This document shows positions 1 to 8,795 of a stretch of DNA of 8,795 bases, in pieces. How positions within the stretch are numbered: position 1 is the first letter of the stretch; each line of letters opens with the position of its first letter. The DNA is from Betaproteobacteria bacterium. Lineage in GTDB: Bacteria > Pseudomonadota > Gammaproteobacteria > Burkholderiales > SG8-39. The translations under genes were made by a program, and so were the position numbers. The DNA is taken from positions 1-8,795 of the forward strand of contig JAABQT010000057.1 in assembly GCA_011391295.1 (NCBI GenBank), read 5' to 3'. The notes beneath the pieces were generated by a model, which was given only the letters and a program-made list of their open reading frames with translations, searched no databases and was not told the DNA's origin.

Positions 1-217
1 GGGCGAATTCACCATGCTGCAGCTGGCGGAAATGGTGCTGCGCCTGGTCGGGGGCACCTCCAGGCTCACCTACCTGCCCGCGCCCGAGGACGACCCGATG
101 CAGCGCCAGCCCGACATCCGGCTGGCAAGGGAGAAGCTCGGCTGGGCGCCCAAGGTCGGCCTGGAGGACGGCCTGAAGGAGACCATCGCCTATTTCCGCA
201 GGACGCTGGCTGCTTGA
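1..217 (+). CDS. UDP-glucuronate decarboxylase-like SDR epimerase, C-terminal end (5' partial)
   Basis: The gene enters from the left edge, with in-frame codons from position 2 and a TGA stop at 215-217, so 71 residues are visible. The peptide starts [10 protein letters not shown] and continues with [24 protein letters not shown] and [12 protein letters not shown]. This is the C-terminal pattern of extended short-chain dehydrogenase/reductases of the UDP-glucuronic acid decarboxylase (UXS) type, which convert UDP-glucuronate to UDP-xylose with bound NAD in the cytoplasm. The Rossmann fold and the catalytic Tyr-Lys pair lie outside the window, so the exact substrate cannot be confirmed; another NDP-sugar epimerase/dehydratase is possible. 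Its stop overlaps the TTG start of the following glycosyltransferase (TTGA, 214-217), so the two are probably co-transcribed and coupled. That fits a sugar-nucleotide enzyme next to a transferase in a glycan locus. Confidence 0.87.
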   Translation, partial: GEFTMLQLAEMVLRLVGGTSRLTYLPAPEDDPMQRQPDIRLAREKLGWAPKVGLEDGLKETIAYFRRTLAA

Positions 218-1179
218 AGATCTACGACTGCGTTCCGTTCTTCAACGAGTTCGAGCAGCTGCGCCTGCGTATCGCCTACCTGGAGGACCTGGTGGATCGC
301 TTCGTGGTGATCGAAGCGCACCAGACGCACACCGGCAAGCCCAAGCCCCTGCACCTCGCCGAGTCGGGCGCCGCCGACCTGCTCGGCCACCCCAAGCTCG
401 TGTTGCGCGCCGTAGACCTGCCGGTGGGCTACAGCGACTGGGAGCGCGAGCAGTACCAGCGCGAGAGCATTGGCGGCGCGCTCAAGGACATCGGTGCCTC
501 GGCCGACGACCTGGTGCTGGTCTCCGATGTGGACGAGATCCCTGCGCGTGCGGCCGTAGCGCGGGCGCGCGCAGTCCTGGGCGCGGCGCGGGAGCGCACG
601 ATCCTCATCTTCGAGCAGCGCATGTTCTACTTCCGCCTCAACTACGAGCTGGTGTGGTCGCGCAAGATGCCGTGGCTCGGAACCGCCGCGGCGCTGGTTG
701 GCCAGGCGCCCTCCGTCAACGGCCTGCGCACCACGGGGCGCAACATCCGCGGCCGCCACGCCCAGGGCTACGACCGCGGCGCCCGCGTGCTGCAGCTACC
801 CGGCGGCGGCTGGCATTTTTCGTACCTCGGCGACGACGAGGCCTTCGACCGCAAGCTTGCCGCCTATGCGCATCAGGAAAGCCGCGTGCAGGCAAGGCGC
901 GGTACCTCCGTGCAATCGGTGATCGCCGGGCGGCACAGCCTGTTTCCGCGCAAAGGCGTGGACGAGGTGTGGGCCGTGGTCGAGCGCGCAGCGGTGGGTG
1001 TGCCGGAGGAGGCGGTGGCACGCGCAAACGTTGGCCACCTGTTCGAGGCGCCGCACGATACCAGCGTCGAAATCCTGCGGCGCGTACACGAGGTCGCGCT
1101 ACCCCGGCGCTTCAGCCTCGGCAGCCTGCGTGTCGGCTACGCCGGCCGCAGCCAGTGGCCGCGACTGCCGGATCACTGA
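214..1179 (+). CDS. Glycosyltransferase family 17 protein
   Basis: This 321-residue protein resembles the GT17 family, named for the eukaryotic beta-1,4-mannosyl-glycoprotein GlcNAc-transferase and common in bacterial polysaccharide loci. Visible marks are [12 protein letters not shown] (1-12), HTGKPKPL (39-46), WEREQYQR (76-83), a DVDEIP motif (105-110) that probably supplies the metal-binding DxD acidic cluster, and [10 protein letters not shown] (197-206) followed by [12 protein letters not shown] (211-222). No signal peptide or membrane segment is evident, so it is probably cytoplasmic. The start is TTG at 214, overlapping the upstream stop by TTGA; a CAGGACG ribosome-binding sequence lies about 10 bases upstream, and the family's N-terminal motif begins right at this codon. 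The donor and acceptor in bacteria are not generally known, so I give no substrate. The 3' end overlaps the convergent gene on the other strand by 7 bp. Confidence 0.9.
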   Translation: MKIYDCVPFFNEFEQLRLRIAYLEDLVDRFVVIEAHQTHTGKPKPLHLAESGAADLLGHPKLVLRAVDLPVGYSDWEREQYQRESIGGALKDIGASADDLVLVSDVDEIPARAAVARARAVLGAARERTILIFEQRMFYFRLNYELVWSRKMPWLGTAAALVGQAPSVNGLRTTGRNIRGRHAQGYDRGARVLQLPGGGWHFSYLGDDEAFDRKLAAYAHQESRVQARRGTSVQSVIAGRHSLFPRKGVDEVWAVVERAAVGVPEEAVARANVGHLFEAPHDTSVEILRRVHEVALPRRFSLGSLRVGYAGRSQWPRLPDH

Positions 1180-1796
1180 AGGTCGCGGTAGCGCAGGCGC
1201 GAAAGGTCGGCCATGCAGGCGCGCCAGGGCTCGCTGCCCGCCGGGCCGCGGCGCACGCACTCGGCGTCGCGGTAATTGCGCCAGGCGCCGGCGGCATTGC
1301 GGTAAGCACGGGACGCGCGGTCATTGCCCTCTTTGGCGTCGGCATCGAGCGACGCCTGGAACCGGCCCGCCGCCACCTCTACCAGGTCGCGTTCCGCCAG
1401 GTCGAGCAGCAATTGCAGGCATTCGCCGGGCGCGGCCGGCCCGCGTTGGCACTGCGCCAGCGCCGGCGCATCGCGCCGCGGCGCCCAATGGAAGAACAAC
1501 GCCCGCTTCTCGTCTGCCAGCAGGCACACGAACGTCAACTCCACCGCCGGGCCGGCCTGGCGCACGATGCCGCCGTGGCCCGACAGGGCGGCGCCGACGG
1601 TCTGGCTGCCGGGCTTGCGCGCCACGCGCTGCATGAACAGGTGCCGGTCCCGGTCGAGGACGAGCGCGCGCACGTCCGTGCTGTCCTTCCTCAGTTCGCG
1701 TTCGCCCAGCGCGCGGCAGGTCTCCAGTGCCGGACCGTCGGCCTGGGCGAGGGCGCCCAGGGGCAGCGCGGCAAGCAACAGCAGCCAGTGTTTCAT
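1173..1796 (-). CDS. Secreted LprI/DUF1311-like protein
   Basis: This 207-residue protein has a Sec signal peptide: [19 protein letters not shown], with a likely cut after ALA at residues 15-17, so it should be periplasmic. The C-terminal half (about 115-207) has the features of the lysozyme-inhibitor LprI / DUF1311 fold: CQRGP (116-120), a helical middle, [10 protein letters not shown] (171-180) and [14 protein letters not shown] (193-206). The mature part holds six cysteines (27, 91, 116, 126, 180, 194), consistent with disulfides. The N-terminal half (about 20-110, with [17 protein letters not shown] at 89-104) does not match a domain I recognise. Family resemblance suggests an envelope role, possibly lysozyme inhibition, but that is inference. 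Its ATG overlaps the panE stop (ATGA, 1793-1796), with a weak GGGA about 8 bases upstream, so it is probably translated by coupling to panE. Its last 7 bp overlap the convergent glycosyltransferase. Confidence 0.75.
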   Translation of the reverse strand: MKHWLLLLAALPLGALAQADGPALETCRALGERELRKDSTDVRALVLDRDRHLFMQRVARKPGSQTVGAALSGHGGIVRQAGPAVELTFVCLLADEKRALFFHWAPRRDAPALAQCQRGPAAPGECLQLLLDLAERDLVEVAAGRFQASLDADAKEGNDRASRAYRNAAGAWRNYRDAECVRRGPAGSEPWRACMADLSRLRYRDLQ

Positions 1797-2770
1797 GCGG
1801 TTTGTCCCGTGGTTTGTGCGCGCAGGCGGATCAGCCCGGACAGGCTGTGCGTGAACGGCGCCGCCACCCCGGCCTTGCGCGCCACTTCCAGCGTGCCGGT
1901 CAGCAGCCCGTCGATCTCGAGCGCCTTGCCCGCTTCCATGTCCTGCAGCATCGAGGTCTTGAATTTGCCGAGGTGGCGCGCCATGTCGATGCGCGCTTCC
2001 GGGTCGATGTCGGCGTCCACGCCCACCGCGCGGCCGATCTCCAGCACTTCACGCATGATCGCCACCATGTAGGCCTTCACTTCGGCATCCGCGATCAACC
2101 GCTCGGCGGTGGCGAGCGTCAGCGCGGAGACCGGATTGAAACTGACGTTGCCCAGGAGCTTGACCCAGAAATCCTTTTCGATGAACGAGCTCTGCACGCA
2201 TTCGAAGCCGGCCTGGGTCAACGCCTGCGCGATTTCGCGGGTGCGTGCCGTGTTCGTGCCCCCGGGCTCGCCGAGGATCAGGCGGCGGCCCATGTTGTGG
2301 CTGACGACGCCGCGTTCGGGCGTGGAGGCGGCGAGGTGGACCACGCAGCCGACGATGCGTCCGGTGGGCATGGCGCGGGCGAGCGCCCCGCCGGGATCGA
2401 GGCTCTCCAGCCTGAGCTTGCCGTCGCCGAACTTCAGCCGGTCAAAGAACCACCAGGGTACGCCGTTCATTGCCGTGACGACGGACGTGTCCGCACCGAG
2501 CAGGGGGGCGATGCCGCGCGCGACCTCGGGCAGGCTCTGACTTTTCACCGATACCAGGACATAGTCCTGCGCCCCCAGTTGTGCGGCGTTGCTCTCGGCG
2601 CGCACCGGTACGGCGGTTTCCCTGCCGTCGGAACGGATGCGCAGCCCTTTTTCACGGATCGCCGTCAGTTGCGCGCCCCGGGCGACGACACAAACCTCGT
2701 GATCGGTGCGGGCGAGCCAGCCCGCCATCAGGCCGCCCACCGCGCCGGCGCCGTAAATGCAGATTTTCAT
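1793..2770 (-). CDS. panE: 2-dehydropantoate 2-reductase (ketopantoate reductase)
   Basis: This 325-residue cytoplasmic enzyme should reduce ketopantoate to pantoate with NADPH, in pantothenate and coenzyme A synthesis. The N-terminus [13 protein letters not shown] carries the Rossmann nucleotide-binding motif GAGAVGG at 7-13. By comparison with E. coli PanE, the active-site residues appear conserved: Lys76 (VSVKSQ), Asn102 (MNGVPWW), Lys204, Asn208 and Asn212 in [13 protein letters not shown], Ser273, and Glu285 in LEIDGLLTG, with the same 12-residue Ser-Glu spacing. It is about 20 residues longer than E. coli PanE (303), with extra length around residues 115-160 and at the C-terminus. Some members of this ApbA/PanE group act on other 2-oxo acids, so substrate is inferred. 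The start is fixed by the glycine-rich motif, yet no Shine-Dalgarno sequence is visible upstream. It overlaps the next gene by ATGA and diverges from msrA across 33 bp. Confidence 0.93.
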   Translation of the reverse strand: MKICIYGAGAVGGLMAGWLARTDHEVCVVARGAQLTAIREKGLRIRSDGRETAVPVRAESNAAQLGAQDYVLVSVKSQSLPEVARGIAPLLGADTSVVTAMNGVPWWFFDRLKFGDGKLRLESLDPGGALARAMPTGRIVGCVVHLAASTPERGVVSHNMGRRLILGEPGGTNTARTREIAQALTQAGFECVQSSFIEKDFWVKLLGNVSFNPVSALTLATAERLIADAEVKAYMVAIMREVLEIGRAVGVDADIDPEARIDMARHLGKFKTSMLQDMEAGKALEIDGLLTGTLEVARKAGVAAPFTHSLSGLIRLRAQTTGQTA

Positions 2771-2803
2771 GGTGCTATTCTATCGGTCGAGAGGTCAGCG
2801 CCC
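2771..2803. promoter_or_regulatory. Short divergent panE/msrA intergenic region, candidate shared promoter
   Basis: These 33 bp separate two divergent start codons, so at least part of each promoter must lie here or inside the opposite gene. On the minus strand TAGAAT (2777-2782) matches the sigma70 -10 consensus at five of six positions, about 7 bases before the panE ATG; that would give a nearly leaderless panE message. On the plus strand TATTCT (2776-2781) is a weaker -10-like match for msrA. No convincing -35 box lies 16-18 bp from either. The assignment rests on position and weak matches. Confidence 0.3.
2789..2794 (+). promoter_or_regulatory. Ribosome binding site of msrA
   Basis: GAGAGG lies 9 bases before the ATG at 2804 and is the only good Shine-Dalgarno match near the 5' end of msrA. 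It decides the start at 2804 over the in-frame ATG at 2816 and over the long open frame that continues upstream through the antisense of panE. Confidence 0.65.
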
Positions 2804-3445
2804 ATGTTCGCCTTCATGAAGAAGATGACGCAACTCCTGCCCGGCGAGAGCACCTTGCCCGGCCGCAAGGAGAAGATGCCGGTGCCGGAGAAGCACTTCG
2901 TCAGCGGCAATCGCATCGTGCCGCCGTTTGCCGAAGGACTTCAGCTCGCGCAATTCGGCCTGGGCTGCTTCTGGGGCGCCGAGCGCCTGTTCTGGCAGAC
3001 ACCGGGCGTGGTCAGCACGGCGGTGGGTTATGCCGGCGGCGCGACGGCCAACCCCACCTACGAGGAAGTCTGCAGCGGCTTCACCAATCACACCGAAGCC
3101 GTGCTGGTGGTGTTCGATCCACTGGTCGTGAGCTACGAGGCCCTGTTGAAAGTCTTCTGGGAAGGCCACGACCCGACACAAGGGATGCGCCAGGGCAACG
3201 ACCGCGGCAGCCAGTACCGCTCGGCGATCTATACGTACGGTGAAGCGCAGATGCAGGCGACGCTTGCCGCGCGCGATGCGTTCCAGGCAGCCTTGAAGGC
3301 GAAGGGATTCGGCAAGGTCACCACCGAGATCAAGCCGGCAGCGGAGTTCTATTACGCCGAGGACTACCACCAGCAGTACCTGGGCAAGAACCCGAACGGC
3401 TACTGCGGCCTGGGCGGAACGGGCGTGTCCTGCCCGGTGGGCGTG

Positions 3446-3460
<15 letters not shown>
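2804..3460 (+). CDS. msrA: Peptide-methionine (S)-S-oxide reductase MsrA
   Basis: This 218-residue enzyme should reduce the S-epimer of methionine sulfoxide, free or in proteins, with electrons from thioredoxin. The catalytic motif GCFWGAE places the nucleophilic cysteine at residue 55. Further family marks are [43 protein letters not shown] (split across about 146-168), [12 protein letters not shown] and the C-terminal [12 protein letters not shown]. The resolving cysteines are probably 201 and 210, a nine-residue spacing as in the mammalian enzyme rather than eight as in E. coli. The roughly 50-residue N-terminal extension ([18 protein letters not shown]) matches the E. coli-type long MsrA, and no signal peptide is present, so it is cytoplasmic. 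The start is ATG 2804 with GAGAGG upstream. The last 15 bp overlap the 3' end of prfC on the other strand. Confidence 0.96.
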
Positions 3461-5061
<1,601 letters not shown>

Positions 5062-5065
<4 letters not shown>

Positions 5066-5076
5066 GCGGTGCGCAT
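5062..5076 (-). other. Four-codon leader ORF overlapping the prfC start
   Basis: On the minus strand ATG CGC ACC GCA TGA reads Met-Arg-Thr-Ala-stop, and its UGA shares the ATGA with the prfC initiation codon (5062-5065). It is out of frame with prfC. Only a poor TTAAG lies directly against its ATG, so translation is doubtful. It is listed because a UGA-terminated mini-ORF at the start of a release-factor gene could couple RF3 synthesis to termination. A short ATG plus stop can easily arise by chance. Confidence 0.2.
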
Positions 5077-5097
5077 CTTAAGCGATACTTCGCACCG
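5067..5097 (-). promoter_or_regulatory. Possible hairpin in the prfC leader abutting the start codon
   Basis: Arms at 5067-5073 and 5091-5097 are perfect 7-bp complements (CGGTGCG / CGCACCG in plus-strand reading) with a 17-base loop. In the prfC transcript the stem would end one base before the AUG. Inside it a smaller GCGA/TCGC pairing (5082-5085 with 5090-5093) could compete. With no strong Shine-Dalgarno present, the structure may limit or shape RF3 initiation. In GC-rich DNA a stem of this size is only weak evidence. Confidence 0.3.
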
Positions 5098-5118
5098 GCG
5101 CCGTAGTGCTGGGCGCCG
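5096..5118 (-). other. GC-rich hairpin between the 111-residue gene and prfC
   Basis: Arms at 5096-5102 and 5112-5118 form a perfect 7-bp GGCGCC-centred stem with a 9-base loop. It lies in the only sizeable gap of the minus-strand gene run. No T tract follows in the direction of transcription, so it is not a standard intrinsic terminator. It shares bases 5096-5097 with the neighbouring leader hairpin, so the two cannot both be complete. It may stabilise the 3' end of the upstream message, or be incidental. Confidence 0.25.
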
Positions 5119-5139
5119 CGCTGATCCATGCGGGCCGCG

Positions 5140-5475
5140 CTACTTCGCGCGCTTGAGCATCATCTGCGCGTCCTCGATCACCTTGAAGGGGCTCTTGCCC
5201 CAGAGGATCGCGGCATAGAAGAACTGCTCGACTTTCGCTTCGGTGAGCGCGCGCCACTGGTACTGGTTGACGAGGATCACCTGCCCGGTCATGCCGAGGT
5301 CGCCGATCACGGTGAAGGCGCCTTCCTGCACCGGCTTTTCCGGCGGCTTGTTCCAGGCGATCGGGCTCACGCTGGCCACCGAATTGGGCGCTTCGCCCGG
5401 GGTGACGTCGAAGCTGCCCTGGCAGCCGTCGACCGACTTCAGCGTGCAGATGAGGCGGCTTCCGCGAGGCGGCAC
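5140..5475 (-). CDS. Uncharacterised 111-residue protein coupled to acnA
   Basis: I do not recognise this protein. It has no signal peptide, no membrane segment and no known motif. The N-terminal half (1-50) contains two cysteines (10 and 18), SFDVTPGEAPNS and PIAWNKPPEKP; the C-terminal half looks like a compact domain with GDLGMTGQVILVNQYQW, ALTEAKVEQFFYAAILWGK and VIEDAQMMLKRAK, probably mixed strand then helices. The GTG start at 5475 lies 7 bases after the acnA stop, and GAGG (5481-5484) overlapping that stop is a well-spaced ribosome binding site, so translation is probably coupled to acnA. The varied, non-repetitive residues with many aromatic and hydrophobic positions, and the good ribosome binding site, argue for a true gene. 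Position suggests a link with aconitase or the TCA cycle, but nothing in the sequence shows one. Confidence 0.75.
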   Translation of the reverse strand: MPPRGSRLICTLKSVDGCQGSFDVTPGEAPNSVASVSPIAWNKPPEKPVQEGAFTVIGDLGMTGQVILVNQYQWRALTEAKVEQFFYAAILWGKSPFKVIEDAQMMLKRAK

Positions 5476-5482
5476 GGTTGCC

Positions 5483-8162
<2,680 letters not shown>

Positions 8163-8173
<11 letters not shown>

Positions 8174-8369
8174 CAAAGCCTCCGTCGTTGTTCCATCGGC
8201 TGTCCGGGCCGCAGCCCGGATTCTCGAGCCACGCCTGAAGCCGCGCCACCAGCCGTGCGCGCTCCTCCAGGAGTTGCGTCAGTTGTTCGTCGCAACGCGC
8301 GATCGGCGTGGGATAGCGCCGGATTTCGTCCGAGAGCGCGGCAATGCGCTGCTCCAGTTCGGCGCGCAT
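8163..8369 (-). CDS. Small helical, coiled-coil-like protein (68 residues)
   Basis: This is a short charged protein, [20 protein letters not shown] at residues 1-20, then a second helix with [24 protein letters not shown] and a polar tail [18 protein letters not shown]. The two heptad-rich helices joined by YPTPIA suggest an antiparallel hairpin or short coiled coil. It has no signal peptide and no domain I can name. I choose ATG 8369 because AAAGGA lies about 10 bases upstream and the upstream lipoprotein gene ends 4 bases before it; a GTG-type extension to 8447 would run deep into that gene with an implausible N-terminus. Its 3' end overlaps the acnA start by 11 bp and holds the acnA ribosome binding site and a stable hairpin, so it may serve partly as a translated leader for acnA. 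Function is unknown. Confidence 0.72.
8179..8183 (-). promoter_or_regulatory. Ribosome binding site of acnA
   Basis: GGAGG on the minus strand is a near-perfect Shine-Dalgarno match, five bases before ATG 8173. It settles the start against the adjacent TTG at 8176. It lies inside the last codons of the 68-residue gene, so ribosomes on that gene pass over it. Confidence 0.75.
8203..8220 (-). promoter_or_regulatory. UNCG-type hairpin upstream of the acnA ribosome binding site
   Basis: Arms at 8203-8209 and 8214-8220 form a perfect 7-bp stem. In the transcript it reads UCCGGGC-UGCG-GCCCGGA, a C(UGCG)G loop that belongs to the exceptionally stable UNCG tetraloop class. It ends 19 bases before the acnA Shine-Dalgarno and lies in the coding region of the 68-residue gene (around Gly-Cys-Gly-Pro). 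No U tract follows, so it is not an intrinsic terminator. It could act as an mRNA stability or processing element; the loop is not the CAGUGN loop of an animal iron-responsive element. Confidence 0.4.
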
Positions 8370-8373
8370 GGCG

Positions 8374-8795
8374 CTAGTTTCCTTTGGCGCGAATCTGCAC
8401 GTCGTACACCAACCCGCCGTCGTCCTGGCAGGTGCCGCCACCGCCATTGCTGTTCACGCCCTTGAAGTCGCAGCGCAGGCCGGCGCCGTCGGCCGAGCGC
8501 AGCAGCGCCTTGGCCTCCGTCCCCGCCGACTGGTCGACCGCCACGCTCGTGCCGATGCCCGATCGGCGGCTGCCAAACACGCCACCGATCACGAAGCCGG
8601 TGGTGGGCGCAGGCGTCGCGACCACCCACGTGCCCTGGTAGGTGCGCTCGCCAATGGTCACCGAAACCTGCGCATCGCTTCCCGTCGTCGCGCTCGCTTC
8701 GCCATAGTAGAGCTGGCCACTGGTGCGCGGCATGAGCGTGAGCGAGTAGCTCGTCGTGCAGCCGGCGAGGGCGACAACGAGAATGGGAAACAGCA
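8374..8795 (-). CDS. Predicted outer-membrane lipoprotein, N-terminal codons outside the window
   Basis: The frame stays open to the right edge, so the gene is cut there. The visible start reads LFPILVVALAGCTTSYS, the end of a signal peptide with an LAGC lipobox; the lipid-bearing cysteine is encoded at 8758-8760. Mature length is about 128 residues. The residue after the cysteine is Thr, not Asp, which by the Lol sorting rule favours the outer membrane. The ATG at 8733, which could be taken as a start, lies 9 residues after the lipobox cysteine and would discard the signal. The mature part has GQLYYGEA, VTIGERTYQGTWV, a glycine-rich middle and two further cysteines (LRCDF, GTCQDD) that may form a disulfide. 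It looks beta-rich. I do not know its function. The next gene starts 4 bases after its TAG stop. Confidence 0.82.
   Translation of the reverse strand, partial: LFPILVVALAGCTTSYSLTLMPRTSGQLYYGEASATTGSDAQVSVTIGERTYQGTWVVATPAPTTGFVIGGVFGSRRSGIGTSVAVDQSAGTEAKALLRSADGAGLRCDFKGVNSNGGGGTCQDDGGLVYDVQIRAKGN

Noticed and set aside
190..759. 189-codon minus-strand frame within the glycosyltransferase
   Set aside because: It is antisense to clear GT17 motifs and shows mirror-type composition with no recognisable domain.
654..2072. 472-codon plus-strand frame spanning the glycosyltransferase, LprI-like gene and panE
   Set aside because: It crosses three supported genes in other frames and encodes Arg/Ala-rich low-complexity protein without motifs.
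1727..2803. Upstream in-frame extension of msrA to about 577 residues
   Set aside because: The extension is antisense to panE and the LprI-like gene, has low-complexity composition, and the long-type MsrA N-terminus with a good ribosome binding site begins at 2804.
3432..3443. GCCC-GGT-GGGC inverted repeat near the end of msrA as a terminator
   Set aside because: The stem is only 4 bp, lies in coding sequence and has no T tract; such repeats are frequent in this base composition.
8174..8176. TTG one codon upstream as acnA start
   Set aside because: The GGAGG site is only two bases from this TTG, too close for initiation; the ATG at 8171-8173 is properly spaced.
8370..8447. N-terminal extension of the 68-residue protein to 94 residues
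   Set aside because: It would overlap the lipoprotein gene by over 70 bp and lacks a better ribosome binding site; ATG 8369 has AAAGGA at suitable distance.

Overview
This GC-rich window has strong C/G bias at third codon positions and reads as ordinary chromosomal DNA of a proteobacterium. A betaproteobacterium (Burkholderiales or Nitrosomonadales-like) is my best guess, inferred from the character of the AcnA, PanE, MsrA and RF3 proteins rather than from any marker gene. I see no tRNA, rRNA, insertion sequence, integrase, CRISPR array or prophage gene. Coding density is very high: the two largest gaps are 74 bp and 33 bp, and no stretch over 300 bases lacks a gene.

Layout. (1) Positions 1-1179, plus strand: the 3' end of a UDP-glucuronate-decarboxylase-like SDR gene, overlapping by TTGA a family 17 glycosyltransferase. 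This looks like the tail of a surface-polysaccharide or glycan locus. (2) Positions 1173-2770, minus strand: panE (ketopantoate reductase), then by an ATGA overlap a secreted LprI/DUF1311-like protein whose 3' end overlaps the glycosyltransferase gene. (3) Positions 2804-3460, plus strand: msrA (peptide methionine sulfoxide reductase A), divergent from panE across 33 bp. (4) Positions 3446-8795, minus strand, in transcription order: a lipoprotein gene entering from the right edge, a 68-residue helical protein, acnA (aconitate hydratase), a 111-residue protein of unknown function, and prfC (release factor 3). The first four are within a few bases of each other or overlap, so they look like one translationally coupled unit. 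prfC follows after 74 bp and meets msrA tail to tail with a 15-bp overlap.

Functionally this is mostly housekeeping: TCA cycle (acnA), pantothenate/CoA synthesis (panE), protein repair (msrA) and translation termination (prfC), with an envelope theme at both edges. I found no convincing new multi-gene system. The points most worth a second look are the uncharacterised small genes tightly coupled to acnA, a UNCG-type RNA hairpin just before the acnA ribosome binding site, and the leader of prfC, where a four-codon ORF ending in UGA overlaps the RF3 start codon inside a possible hairpin.
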